Shown one piece after another: positions 8,802 to 17,086 of a stretch of 64,000 nucleotides of DNA. The notes under the pieces are model-generated. The model saw nothing but the letters and a program-made list of their open reading frames with translations. It was not told the DNA's origin and did no database searches. Each line of letters begins with the position of its first letter. Positions within the stretch are counted from its first letter, which is position 1. The position numbers were made by a program, and so were the translations under genes. The stretch is from Streptomyces sp. SirexAA-E (GTDB lineage: Bacteria > Actinomycetota > Actinomycetes > Streptomycetales > Streptomycetaceae): the NCBI RefSeq assembly GCF_000177195.2, contig NC_015953.1, forward strand, positions 4,836,001 through 4,900,000, in the 5' to 3' direction.

Positions 8802-9554
8802 GTGACCTCTTCCGCCCCGGCAGCCCGGGCCCGCCGCCGGACAGCCCTCGCCGTGGTGCTCTGCGCGGGGATGACCGCCGCGCTGACGGCCTGTGCGGCG
8901 GAGGACCCGGACAAGGGGACCAACGGGCTGGGCAAACTGACGGCGGAACAGATCGAGAAGAAGACCCGGGCGGCCGCCGACGCGGCCGACGCGGTGCGGC
9001 TGACCGGCAAACTGGTCGGCAAGGGCGGCACGTACACGTTGAACATGCAGCTCAGCGCGGACGGGGGCACCGGGTCGGTCACCTCGAAGAAGAACACCTT
9101 CGCGCTGCTGCGGGTCGGGGACGAGCTCTTCCTCAAGGCCGACGCGGGCTTCTGGGCGGACGACAAGGGCGACGACGGCAGCACGGAGGCCGCCGGCAAG
9201 CTCCAGGGCAAGTACGTGAAGGTGCCCGAGGACGATCCGACCTACCAGCAGCTGCGCGGGTTCACCGAGAAGAAGACCCTGCTGGACGGCATGCTCACGC
9301 TGCACGGGAAGGTCAACAAGGGCGACCGCGACACGATCGGCGGGACCCGGACCGTGCAGATCATGGGCGGAAAAGGTGAGGGCGGCACACTCGACGTCTC
9401 CCTGGAGGGCACGCCGTATCCGCTGCGGGTCGCCCGGGGCGGCGGCGGAGGGTCCGTCAAGCTCGCCGACTGGGGCGAGGACTTCGCGCTGGAGGCGCCG
9501 GCCGAGGGGGACACCGTCGACTACGGCGGCCAGCTCCCCAAGTCCTCCGGCTGA
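8802..9554 (+). CDS. predicted lipoprotein
   Basis: This 250-residue secreted protein has an N-terminal signal (RRRTALAVVLCAGMTAAL) ending in the lipobox LTAC, which would be lipidated at Cys. The mature part starts with a charged linker and continues as an LppX/LprG-like all-alpha/beta domain rich in G-x-Y/F beta strands (VRLTGKLVGKGGTYTLNMQL). No enzymatic motif is seen; lipid or glycolipid carriage is a guess from the fold resemblance. GTG 8802 follows GAGAGG. It is divergent from the MgtE_N gene and convergent with the next gene. Confidence 0.75.
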   Translation: MTSSAPAARARRRTALAVVLCAGMTAALTACAAEDPDKGTNGLGKLTAEQIEKKTRAAADAADAVRLTGKLVGKGGTYTLNMQLSADGGTGSVTSKKNTFALLRVGDELFLKADAGFWADDKGDDGSTEAAGKLQGKYVKVPEDDPTYQQLRGFTEKKTLLDGMLTLHGKVNKGDRDTIGGTRTVQIMGGKGEGGTLDVSLEGTPYPLRVARGGGGGSVKLADWGEDFALEAPAEGDTVDYGGQLPKSSG

Positions 9555-9575
9555 CGCGGCGTCCGGGCCCGTCCG

Positions 9576-10094
9576 TCAGCTCTTCCGGCGGCGCTTGAGC
9601 AGCAGCCGGGGGAGCGCGGCGGGGACGGGCCGCCGCGTGGTGGCCGTGGTGGGCAGCGGCACCGCCGCCAGCGACGTCCGCGGCAGCTCGATGTCCGCCG
9701 CGCCGGGCGTCAGCCGTACGACCCGGCACTCACGTGCCCAGCGCTCGGTCAGCCGCTCGGCGTCCGGCGCGTTCAGCCGCTTGCCCTTGAGCTCGCCCAC
9801 GGCGGCCTCCCACTCCTCGGAGTGCGGCGCGAGCACGGCCACCTCGGCCGTCCAGGCCACGATCCGGCCGCCCTTGTCCTTGCTGCGCACGGTCACTTCC
9901 GCGGCGGCGCCCGCCTCCAGCCCGGCGGGCAGCGGCTGCTCCCCGGGCCCGTCCCCGACGAGCACCGCCGCGCCCTCGTGCCACACGTGCCACAGCGCCC
10001 TGGCGGGGCCGGAGCCGCGCACCCAGACGAGGCCTGACTTCTTGGTGGCCTCCTCGACGAGAGCCCGGTCCAGCAACACGTCAGCAGCAGTCAT
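9576..10094 (-). CDS. conserved hypothetical protein (172 aa)
   Basis: Soluble, with alternating beta strands (SGLVWVRGSGPARALWHVWH, AAEVTVRSKDKGG, WTAEVAVLAPHSEEW) that resemble split-barrel pyridoxamine-oxidase-like proteins, and a basic C-terminal tail (LPRLLLKRRRKS). I cannot assign a function. ATG 10094 has no ribosome site, but a TAGAGT hexamer sits 6 bases upstream, so the mRNA is probably leaderless. This promoter overlaps the stop region of corA behind it. Confidence 0.7.
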   Translation of the reverse strand: MTAADVLLDRALVEEATKKSGLVWVRGSGPARALWHVWHEGAAVLVGDGPGEQPLPAGLEAGAAAEVTVRSKDKGGRIVAWTAEVAVLAPHSEEWEAAVGELKGKRLNAPDAERLTERWARECRVVRLTPGAADIELPRTSLAAVPLPTTATTRRPVPAALPRLLLKRRRKS

Positions 10095-10106
10095 GTCCGC
10101 ACTCTA

Positions 10107-11216
10107 TTAGAGCCAGCCGTTGCGCTTGAGGATGCGGTGGATCGAGAAGCAGACGGTGACGATGAGGCCCAGCACCATCGGGTAGCCGTAGGTCCACCGG
10201 AGTTCGGGCATGTCGAAGTTCATGCCGTACACACCGCAGATCATCGTCGGCACCGCGATGATGGCGGCCCACGAGGTGATCTTGCGCATGTCCTCGTTCT
10301 GCGTGACCGTGGCCTGGGCCAGATTGGCCTGGAGGATGGAGTTCAGCAGTTCGTCGAAGCCGATGACCTCCTCGTGGACCCGGGCCAGGTGGTCGGCCAC
10401 GTCACGGAAGTACTTCTGGATGTCCGGGTCGATGAGCCGCATCGGGCGCTCGCTGAGCAGCTGCATCGGCCGCAGCAGCGGCGACACCGCGCGCTTGAAC
10501 TCCAGCACCTCACGCTTCAGCTGGTAGATCCGTCCCGCGTCCGATCCGCGCCGGCCGCCTTTGGCCGGGGTGGAGAACACGTCGATCTCCACCTCGTCGA
10601 TGTCGTCCTGCACCGACGCGGCCACGGCGATGTAACCGTCGACGACATGGTCGGCGATGGCGTGCAGCACGGCCGACGGCCCTTTGGCGAGCAGTGCCGG
10701 GTCGTCCTGGAGACGGTGGCGCAGGGCGCGCAGCGAACCGTGGCCGCCGTGCCGGACGGTGATGACGAAGTCCGGCCCGGTGAAGCACATCACCTCACCG
10801 GTCTCCACGACCTCGCTGGTCGCGGTCAGTTCGGCGTGCTCGACGTAGTGGATGGTCTTGAAGACGGTGAAGAGGGTGTCGTCGTACCGCTCCAGCTTGG
10901 GCCGCTGGTGGGCGTGGACCGCGTCCTCCACGGCGAGCGGGTGAAGCCCGAACTCCCGTGCGATACCGGCGAATTCCTCCTCGGTCGGCTCGTGCAGGCC
11001 GATCCACGCGAAGCCGCCGTCCTCCCTGACCCGCAGCATCGCCTCGTGCGGGGTCAGGGACGGGGCCTCGGTCAGCCGGCGGCCGTCGCGGTAGACCGCG
11101 CAGTCGACCACCGCGCTGGAGGCGGACGGGTCACGGGTGGCGTCGTAGCCGTTGTGCGGGGCGGGGCTCTTACGGGACGGGCGCACGGCTGCGCGCAGGT
11201 CGCGGATCATCGACAT
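10107..11216 (-). CDS. corA: CorA-family magnesium/cobalt channel
   Basis: This 369-residue protein has a long cytoplasmic domain with the family's coiled helices and, at the C-terminus, two membrane helices. The first ends in the diagnostic GMN motif (YGMNF), which forms the selectivity filter. It mediates Mg2+ influx as a pentamer. ATG 11216 is preceded by GAGGAG. A divergent 411-bp region separates it from the SUFU gene. With the MgtE_N/CBS and DUF1003 genes it makes this a cation-handling neighbourhood. Confidence 0.93.
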   Translation of the reverse strand: MSMIRDLRAAVRPSRKSPAPHNGYDATRDPSASSAVVDCAVYRDGRRLTEAPSLTPHEAMLRVREDGGFAWIGLHEPTEEEFAGIAREFGLHPLAVEDAVHAHQRPKLERYDDTLFTVFKTIHYVEHAELTATSEVVETGEVMCFTGPDFVITVRHGGHGSLRALRHRLQDDPALLAKGPSAVLHAIADHVVDGYIAVAASVQDDIDEVEIDVFSTPAKGGRRGSDAGRIYQLKREVLEFKRAVSPLLRPMQLLSERPMRLIDPDIQKYFRDVADHLARVHEEVIGFDELLNSILQANLAQATVTQNEDMRKITSWAAIIAVPTMICGVYGMNFDMPELRWTYGYPMVLGLIVTVCFSIHRILKRNGWL

Positions 11217-11627
11217 GGCTGGCTCCTCTACACGGAGGGCCGTCGGGCGGGGGCGTGGAACTGCCCGGAATGAGGACGTGCGCTCACGTCCGCAAAGCGG
11301 GCGGCACCGCGCGCGGCGCGATGACGGCGTTCGCTACAGACAGGCAAAAACGGGGGGCTCTCCCGGGGCGCGAACTGCCGCGAGCCGGTCTGCGGAGAAC
11401 GTCAGACCGAGGAAGGGAGGCGTCGTACGGGAGAGCGGTCGGTACTGCACGGTCGACTTGGATCCACCGCAGCCCCACCTCCTCCGGCCGGTCCCCCGTG
11501 GGGGATCACGTGTAGTCAGGACTGAGAGCCGCTTCTGCGTGCTGTCCCGACCGACGGCCCAGGCTATCAGCCGTCTCGGGGCCAATCTGATCCTTTGCCC
11601 GTCACCGACGCGTTCTATGCTCGCCGC
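11217..11627. other. 411-bp divergent intergenic region between corA and the SUFU gene
   Basis: No credible ORF uses streptomycete codon bias here. I see a small palindrome (TCCCCC-GT-GGGGGA, 11492-11505), the promoter of the downstream gene at 11595-11621, and GC-rich possible structure on the corA leader side. I looked for an M-box Mg2+ riboswitch upstream of corA and did not find its conserved core. Confidence 0.5.
11595..11621 (+). promoter_or_regulatory. promoter for a leaderless transcript (SUFU gene)
   Basis: TTGCCC at 11595-11600 and TATGCT at 11616-11621 are spaced by 15 bases. The next start codon (ATG 11628) lies 7 bases after the -10 element, exactly where transcription should begin, and there is no ribosome site. 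Confidence 0.55.
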
Positions 11628-12212
11628 ATGGGAGAAATTCTTGATCTGGTCGAGGCCCGGCTCCGTACGGCTCTGGGGGAACCGGACGCACGGGCCGACG
11701 TCACGTTCATCGGCACGGACCGGATCGAGGTGCTCCGTTTCGTCGACGGCGACGTCGTGCGCTACGCGACCCTCGGCATGTCCGGGCAGCCCATGGCCGA
11801 TCCCACCTCTCCCCTCGCCGACCCGGTGAAGGGCCCGCGCGCCGAACTGATCCTCTCCGTCCGGATGGGGCTCGCCGACACCGACCAGGTGCTCCGGCCG
11901 CTCGCGGTCCTGGCCGCCTCCCCGCAGGTCGAGGGGCTGATCGTGACCCCCGGGGCGTCGCTGGACCTGGGTCAGGAGCTGTGGCCCGGCGCGCCGTTCA
12001 GCTCCGTCCTGGTCGCCGAACCGGGCGGCCTCGTGGAGGACCTGGAGCTGGACGCCCCGATGGACCCGGTGCGCTTCCTGCCGCTGCTGCCGATGACGCA
12101 CAACGAGGCCGCCTGGAAACGGGTCCGGGGCGGGCAGGAACTCCAGGAGCGCTGGCTCGCCCAGGGCACCGACCTGCGCGACCCGCTGCGCGCCTCCGTC
12201 CCGCTCGACTGA
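11628..12212 (+). CDS. suppressor-of-fused (SUFU) domain protein
   Basis: This 194-residue protein fits the bacterial SUFU family: an N-terminal alpha/beta part (DVTFIGTDRIEVLRFVDG), a conserved central RYATLGMS, and late segments FLPLLPMTHNEAAWKR and GQELQERWL. Bacterial SUFU proteins are often immunity proteins of polymorphic toxins, but no toxin gene is adjacent and this copy looks like a stand-alone housekeeping member. ATG 11628 was selected over an upstream ATG because of the leaderless-promoter spacing. Confidence 0.8.
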   Translation: MGEILDLVEARLRTALGEPDARADVTFIGTDRIEVLRFVDGDVVRYATLGMSGQPMADPTSPLADPVKGPRAELILSVRMGLADTDQVLRPLAVLAASPQVEGLIVTPGASLDLGQELWPGAPFSSVLVAEPGGLVEDLELDAPMDPVRFLPLLPMTHNEAAWKRVRGGQELQERWLAQGTDLRDPLRASVPLD

Positions 12213-12288
12213 GCGGACACCGGTCGCCGCACTGCGGACGGGTGATCGTCCTTGACGCGGCGGCGACCGGAGAGGACCGTTGGACGGT

Positions 12289-12933
12289 ATGAGGGGCGAA
12301 CCCAGTTGTCCGAAGTGCGGAGGGCGGGTCAGGCCGCCCGGTCTCTTCGCCGACTCCTGGCAGTGTGACGCACACGGCCAGGTCCACCCGATGCAGCCGG
12401 TGATCCCGCCCAGCGTGGAATCGCTCGGCGTCGTCGTGCACCGGTCCGAGGTGCCGGTGTGGATGCCCTGGCCGCTCCCGGTGGGCTGGCTGCTCACGGG
12501 TGCCGCGTACGCGGGGGACGACCGCAGCGGGGGCCGGGCCACCGCCGTCGCCTGCACCGGGCCCGGACCGCTCGGTGGCATGGGCGAGCTGGTGCTGGTC
12601 GCGGAGGAGCTCGGAGTCGGGCTGGGCGCGCGCTACGCCGGTGTCGACGGCCCCGATCCGGGCGCGGGGCTCCGCGTCGACGGGCCCCCGGACGCCAAGG
12701 TGCTCGCAGCCGGACGGCCCACCCCGCTCTGGCACGTCAGGAACGCCCCGGCCGACCGCGCGGTCTTCGCCGGCGAGGCCTGCGGCCTCTGGCTCTGGGC
12801 GATCGTCTGGCCCGAGCAGTCCGGACTCCTGATGTACGACGAACTGGTGCTCACCGATCTGCGCGACGCGGGCGCCGAGGTGGACCTCGTGCCCTGCGGG
12901 GCGCTCACCCCCCGGCTGCTCGACCGCCCCTGA
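12289..12933 (+). CDS. conserved protein with N-terminal zinc ribbon (DUF6758-like)
   Basis: This protein of about 214 residues begins with a zinc-ribbon-like CPKCGGRV and WQCDAHGQVH pair, then a hydrophobic WMPWPLPVGWLLTGAAYAGD segment and a mixed alpha/beta body. It resembles the streptomycete DUF6758 family, of unknown function. ATG 12289 is preferred; an in-frame TTG at 12280 would add three residues. It follows the SUFU gene by 76 bp in the same direction. Between it and the next gene lies a GC-rich imperfect inverted repeat that may terminate transcription. Confidence 0.75.
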   Translation: MRGEPSCPKCGGRVRPPGLFADSWQCDAHGQVHPMQPVIPPSVESLGVVVHRSEVPVWMPWPLPVGWLLTGAAYAGDDRSGGRATAVACTGPGPLGGMGELVLVAEELGVGLGARYAGVDGPDPGAGLRVDGPPDAKVLAAGRPTPLWHVRNAPADRAVFAGEACGLWLWAIVWPEQSGLLMYDELVLTDLRDAGAEVDLVPCGALTPRLLDRP

Positions 12934-13099
12934 CCGCGGCCGGGCCCCGGGGAACCGGACGCCGTCGGGCCGGCCCGCGGCGCCCGGGTTCCGGGCCCGG
13001 GGTGTGATGCGGAAGGCGGCCCGGAGGGCCCGGGCGGGGGCGCGCGCCGGTTATCCTTGAGCGTCCCCCTGTCCGTCCACCAGCACCGGAGTCCGCGTC

Positions 13100-13966
13100 G
13101 TGCGCATCGATCTGCACACCCACTCCACCGCGTCGGACGGTACGGACACCCCCGCCGAGCTGGTGGCCCGGGCCGCCGCCGCGGGCCTCGACGTCGTCGC
13201 CCTCACCGACCACGACACGGTGGGCGGTCACGCGGAGGCGGCCGCCGCCCTCCCCGAAGGGCTCACGCTCGTCCCGGGTGCCGAGCTCTCCTGCCGCGTC
13301 GACGGCGTCGGCCTGCACATGCTGGCGTACCTCTTCGACCCCGCCGAACCCGAACTGGCCCGCGAGCGCGAGCTGGTGCGGGACGACCGGGTGCCCCGGG
13401 CCAAGGCCATGGTGCGCAAGCTCCAGGAGATCGGCGTCCCGGTCACCTGGGAGCAGGTCGCGCGGATCGCGGGGGACGGTTCGGTCGGCCGCCCGCACGT
13501 CGCCAGCGCCCTCGTCGAGCTCGGCGTGGTGGACTCGGTCTCCGACGCGTTCACCCCGGCCTGGCTCGGCAACGGCGGCCGCGCCTACGCCGAGAAGCAC
13601 GAGCTCGACCCCTTCGACGCGGTCCGGCTGGTCAAGGCCGCGGGCGGCGTCACCGTCTTCGCCCACCCGCTCGCCGTCAAGCGCGGCGCGGTGGTGCCCG
13701 AATCCGTGATCGCGGACCTGGCGGCCGCCGGGCTGGACGGCATCGAGGTCGACCACATGGACCACGACGCGCCCACCCGGGCCCGGCTGCGCGCCCTCGC
13801 CGCCGAGCTGGAGCTGCTGCCCACGGGGTCCAGCGACTACCACGGCACCCGCAAGACCGTCCGGATCGGCGAGTACACGACCGACCCGGAGATCTACGGG
13901 GAGATCACCCGGCGTGCCACGGGAGCCTTCCCGGTGCCGGGCGCCGGCGGAGACCGCCAGGCGTAA
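13100..13966 (+). CDS. PHP-domain phosphoesterase
   Basis: This 288-residue protein shows the four PHP metal-binding motifs: DLHTHSTASDG at the N-terminus, ALTDHDT, a central GRPHVASAL, and GSSDYHG near residue 245. This layout matches stand-alone PHP enzymes (RNase AM / 3',5'-nucleotide bisphosphatase type), which trim 5' RNA ends or hydrolyse nucleotides. Substrate cannot be told from sequence. GTG 13100 is the start, with TATCCT about 43 bases upstream as a likely -10 element. Confidence 0.9.
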   Translation: MRIDLHTHSTASDGTDTPAELVARAAAAGLDVVALTDHDTVGGHAEAAAALPEGLTLVPGAELSCRVDGVGLHMLAYLFDPAEPELARERELVRDDRVPRAKAMVRKLQEIGVPVTWEQVARIAGDGSVGRPHVASALVELGVVDSVSDAFTPAWLGNGGRAYAEKHELDPFDAVRLVKAAGGVTVFAHPLAVKRGAVVPESVIADLAAAGLDGIEVDHMDHDAPTRARLRALAAELELLPTGSSDYHGTRKTVRIGEYTTDPEIYGEITRRATGAFPVPGAGGDRQA

Positions 13967-14100
13967 CGCGCTCCCCGCGCACCCCGTTCCTCCGCGTCAC
14001 CTCTTGCCGCACTTCTGTGCGCCCGGTCGCGTCCTGCGGCCCCGGCGTGTGCGCCTCCCGTCCCGACCCGCTCCTCCCTCCTCCTCTCGCAAGGCTCACC

Positions 14101-14706
14101 GTGTTCGACGTCGCTGTCTTCGGATCCCTTTTTCTCACCCTTTTTGTGATTATGGATCCGCCCGGAATCACCCCGATCTTCCTGGCCCTCACCGCTGGGC
14201 GGCCTGCCAAGGTGCAGCGCAAGATGGCCCTCCAGGCCGTCGCCGTGGCCTTCGGCGTGATCGCCGTGTTCGGCGTGCTCGGCCAGCAGATCCTCGACTA
14301 CCTCCACGTCTCCGTGCCGGCGCTGATGATCGCGGGCGGACTGCTCCTGCTGCTGATCGCGCTGGACCTGCTCACCGGCAAGACGGACGAGCCGACGCAG
14401 ACCAAGGACGTCAACGTGGCCCTCGTACCGCTGGGGATGCCGCTGCTCGCCGGGCCCGGCGCGATCGTCTCCGTGATCCTCGCCGTGCAGCACGCGGACG
14501 GTGTCGGCGGCCAGTTGTCCGTGTGGTCGGCGATCGTCGCCATGCACGTGGTCCTCTGGCTGGCGATGCGCTACTCGCTGCTCATCATCCGCGTGATCAA
14601 GGACGGCGGGGTCGTGCTCGTGACACGGCTGGCCGGGATGATGCTCTCCGCCATCGCCGTCCAGCAGATCATCAACGGCGTCACCCAGGTCATCCAGAAC
14701 TCCTGA
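14101..14706 (+). CDS. MarC-family membrane transporter (NAAT)
   Basis: This 201-residue polytopic protein has six predicted helices with the family signatures LFVIMDPPG near residue 20, PLGMPLLAGPGAI around 120 and GGVVLVTRLAGMMLSAIAVQ near the C-terminus. MarC proteins are inner-membrane proteins whose substrate is unresolved; some relatives move neutral amino acids. GTG 14101 follows AAGG. The gene is closed by a perfect 15-bp hairpin. Confidence 0.9.
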   Translation: MFDVAVFGSLFLTLFVIMDPPGITPIFLALTAGRPAKVQRKMALQAVAVAFGVIAVFGVLGQQILDYLHVSVPALMIAGGLLLLLIALDLLTGKTDEPTQTKDVNVALVPLGMPLLAGPGAIVSVILAVQHADGVGGQLSVWSAIVAMHVVLWLAMRYSLLIIRVIKDGGVVLVTRLAGMMLSAIAVQQIINGVTQVIQNS

Positions 14707-14720
14707 CCCCGGACACCACT

Positions 14721-14755
14721 GCGCCCCCGTCCGGAATCCTTCCGGACGGGGGCGC
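14721..14755 (+). terminator. terminator of the marC transcript
   Basis: A perfect 15-bp stem (14721-14735 with 14741-14755) and a 5-base loop begin 14 bases after the marC stop. The next gene is convergent, so it can serve both directions. Confidence 0.8.
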
Positions 14756-14791
14756 GTCGTTCAACTCGACCGCGCGGGGCGGCGCACGGTG

Positions 14792-14944
14792 TTACGAAGC
14801 CGGCGTGTCGGCCGGCCGGATCAGGATGCGCTGGCCTATGGCGGCGGCCTGCTGCACGATCCGGTTGACGGAGGCGGCGTCCACGACGGTGCTGTCCACG
14901 GCGGTACCGTCGACGTCGTCGAGTCGCGTGATCTCGAAGCGCAT
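14792..14944 (-). CDS. small conserved protein (50 aa), possible sigma-R target
   Basis: This 50-residue peptide begins MRFEITRLDD, runs through an acidic Val/Asp-rich middle and ends RILIRPADTPAS. There is no Cys, no membrane helix and no signal peptide. ATG 14944 is preceded by AAGGGAAG at a good distance, and Streptomyces codon bias holds throughout. About 110 bases upstream lies GGAAT-N18-GTT, the sigma-R promoter consensus, which would link this unknown protein to the thiol-oxidative stress response. I do not recognise a family. Confidence 0.7.
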   Translation of the reverse strand: MRFEITRLDDVDGTAVDSTVVDAASVNRIVQQAAAIGQRILIRPADTPAS

Positions 14945-15056
14945 ATGGCTTCCCTTCGTCTGATCCTCCTGCTGGAGAACTGCTGTATCGGACGGGTGGG
15001 CCGTCCGCAAGGATGGGAGCACAAGCCGTCTCCGGCTCGCGCTCCACAAGGGGTAC

Positions 15057-15082
15057 AACGGCTTGCTGACTGCAAACATTCC
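15057..15082 (-). promoter_or_regulatory. sigma-R-type promoter of the 50-aa gene
   Basis: On the minus strand GGAAT (15082-15078) and GTT (15059-15057) are separated by exactly 18 bases, matching the consensus known for the thiol-stress sigma factor SigR of Streptomyces. It is oriented toward the small gene at 14944. Confidence 0.55.
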
Positions 15083-15154
15083 CTATGCTAAGGAAATTTT
15101 TTGGATGCCTAAGTACCCGTCGGTAATGAACCATGTGCAGCCGATGAGGGCCGC

Positions 15155-16066
15155 ATGAATCCCACGGACCCGCAGCCGGACGCGGACACCGGCATCCGGG
15201 AGCGGCTGGACCGCACCAACGAACTGCTCCAGCGCGTACTCGCCGAGGTGTCCAAGACACCCTCCACCCACGCGATCTTCGTGGACGCGGGTTACGTCTA
15301 CGCGGCCGCCGGACTGCTCGTCACCGGCACGGAGGACCGCCGGTCCTTCGACCTCGACGCGGAAGGGCTGATCGAGGCCTTCATCGACAAGGCCCGCACC
15401 ATCTTCGCGGACAGCAGGCTGCTGCGCGTCTACTGGTACGACGGGGCCAGACGCCGGATCCACACCGTCGAGCAGCAGTCCATCGCCGAACTCCCCGACG
15501 TGAAGGTCAGACTCGGCAACCTCAACGCGAACAACCAGCAGAAGGGCGTCGACTCACTCATCCGCTCCGACCTCGAATCGCTCGCCCGGCACCGCGCGAT
15601 CAGCGACGCGGCCCTGGTGGGCGGGGACGAGGACCTGGTCTCCGCGGTGGAAGCGGCGCAGGGCTACGGCGCCCGCGTCCACCTCTGGGGCATCGAGGCG
15701 GGGGAGGGGCGCAACCAGGCGGAGCCGCTGCTCTGGGAGGTCGACAGCCAGCGCACCTTCGACCTCGACTTCTGCCGCCCGTACGTCACCCGGCGCCCCG
15801 TCACGATGTACGAGGACGACAGCCCCGCCCCCGGGCGCGAGGACGTGCGCTTCGTCGGTGCGCAGATCGCCGCAGGCTGGCTCTCCGCACGCGGCAGGGA
15901 GTCCCTGGCCGATCTGCTGCCGGGCCATCCCTACCTCCCCGGGTCCGTCGACCAGGACCTGCTGGTCGAAGCCGAACGGCTGCTCCAGCACTCGCTCCGC
16001 GGCCACGCCCACCTACGGCGCGCCCTGCGCGACGGTTTCTGGCAGCACCTCCAGGCGCAGTACTGA
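15155..16066 (+). CDS. NYN/PIN-fold (LabA-like) protein, putative ribonuclease
   Basis: This 303-residue protein starts with a short coiled segment and continues with an NYN domain. The acidic residues expected for metal-dependent RNA cleavage are visible in FVDAGYV, KGVDSLIRSDL and GGDEDLVSAVEAAQ. A C-terminal helical region (about residues 220-300) resembles an OST-HTH-like or unassigned module. It probably acts on RNA in the cytoplasm; the substrate is unknown. The ATG follows GAGGG. The upstream region holds an AT-rich island (15083-15110) that is unusual for this GC-rich DNA. Confidence 0.85.
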   Translation: MNPTDPQPDADTGIRERLDRTNELLQRVLAEVSKTPSTHAIFVDAGYVYAAAGLLVTGTEDRRSFDLDAEGLIEAFIDKARTIFADSRLLRVYWYDGARRRIHTVEQQSIAELPDVKVRLGNLNANNQQKGVDSLIRSDLESLARHRAISDAALVGGDEDLVSAVEAAQGYGARVHLWGIEAGEGRNQAEPLLWEVDSQRTFDLDFCRPYVTRRPVTMYEDDSPAPGREDVRFVGAQIAAGWLSARGRESLADLLPGHPYLPGSVDQDLLVEAERLLQHSLRGHAHLRRALRDGFWQHLQAQY

Positions 16067-16092
16067 CCCGGACCCGGGGCCCCGGACCCGGG
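16067..16092. terminator. GC-rich terminator hairpin between convergent genes
   Basis: Two arms pair around the centre 16079/16080: a perfect CCGGGGCCCCGG core and, after a two-base mismatch, five more outer pairs. It starts at the stop codon of the NYN gene and precedes the convergent hydrolase stop. Confidence 0.5.
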
Positions 16093-16097
16093 GTCGG

Positions 16098-16943
16098 TCA
16101 GAGGGAGTTCCAGAACGCGGCGAGCGCGGCCGCCGTCGGGCCGGGCCTGGCCGTGTTCGGGGAGTGCTCGGCACCCTCGATCACGGTGCGCCGGGCCCCC
16201 AGCCGCCGTGCCATCGCGTCCAGCGACGGCACGGGCCAGACGTCGTCGCGCTCGCCCGAGACCACGTGGACCGGGAGCCCCAGCGCGGCGAGCTCGTCCA
16301 CCCGGTCGGGCTCGGCCGAGAGCTGGGCGCCGGTGGCGATCAGCTGCGCCGGATGGTGGCGCAGCCAGCGGCGGCGGAGGTCCTCGCCGCCTCCCGTGTC
16401 GGCGTCCTCGGGCGGGTCCAGGGCGCGCATCGCCGTCCAGACCTCGTCCATGGTCAGCCCCGCCAGCGCGTCGCTCAGCATCCGCGCCTTCTTCTGCTGG
16501 GCCGGGACGATCTCGGCGGGCCCGGACGACATCAGGGTCAGCGAGCGGAACGGCGCGGCGTCGAGCAGTACCGCGGCACGGGCGATCTGCCCGCCGAGGG
16601 AGTGCCCCAGCAGATGGACGCCGCCGGCCTCGCCGAGGGCCTCGGCCTGCGCCAGCACGTCACGGGCCAACTCCGCCTGCGCGTAGGCCTCCTGGCGGTC
16701 CGGACCGGCGGTCTCGTACTGCCCGCGGCCGTCCACCGAGACCACCCGGAACCCGGCGTCCGCCAGGGGTTCGAGCAATGCGATGAAGTCCTCCTTGCTG
16801 CCGGTGTACCCCGGCAGCAGGAGGGCGGTGGCGTGAGCCGGGGAGCGCGGCGCCGAGTCCAGCACGGCGAAATCGCCGCGCGAGGTGCGCAGCACGCGGG
16901 CTCGGGCGCAGGGGGGCGGGGTGAAGGTGGGCGGCCGACTCAT
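16098..16943 (-). CDS. alpha/beta-hydrolase
   Basis: This 281-residue protein has the alpha/beta-hydrolase fold. LLLPGYTGSK forms the oxyanion region, GHSLGGQ carries the nucleophile Ser, and a late Asp (GERDDVWP) and His (EGAEHSP) complete the triad. The substrate is unknown; homologues are annotated as lysophospholipase- or esterase-like. ATG 16943 has TAGCCT on the minus strand 6 bases upstream (16950-16955) and no ribosome site, so a leaderless mRNA is likely. Confidence 0.85.
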   Translation of the reverse strand: MSRPPTFTPPPCARARVLRTSRGDFAVLDSAPRSPAHATALLLPGYTGSKEDFIALLEPLADAGFRVVSVDGRGQYETAGPDRQEAYAQAELARDVLAQAEALGEAGGVHLLGHSLGGQIARAAVLLDAAPFRSLTLMSSGPAEIVPAQQKKARMLSDALAGLTMDEVWTAMRALDPPEDADTGGGEDLRRRWLRHHPAQLIATGAQLSAEPDRVDELAALGLPVHVVSGERDDVWPVPSLDAMARRLGARRTVIEGAEHSPNTARPGPTAAALAAFWNSL

Positions 16944-17086
16944 GGACCGAGGCTATCGCCGGGCCCAGCGCGCCGCCGACGGACGGGGGCAGAGGCCGCT
17001 CGAAACCGGCGGGGTGCGCGGCGGCACGCACAGGGCCCCGGACCCGCGATGTGCGGGGCCGGGGCCCTGGAGGGGATGCGGTGGGA

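Noticed and set aside
11217..11500. Possible Mg2+ riboswitch (M-box) before corA
   Set aside because: The conserved M-box core was not found; only generic GC-rich structure is present.
11628..12212. SUFU-domain protein as immunity gene of a polymorphic toxin
   Set aside because: No large secreted toxin, WXG or repeat-rich gene is adjacent; neighbours are ordinary housekeeping genes.
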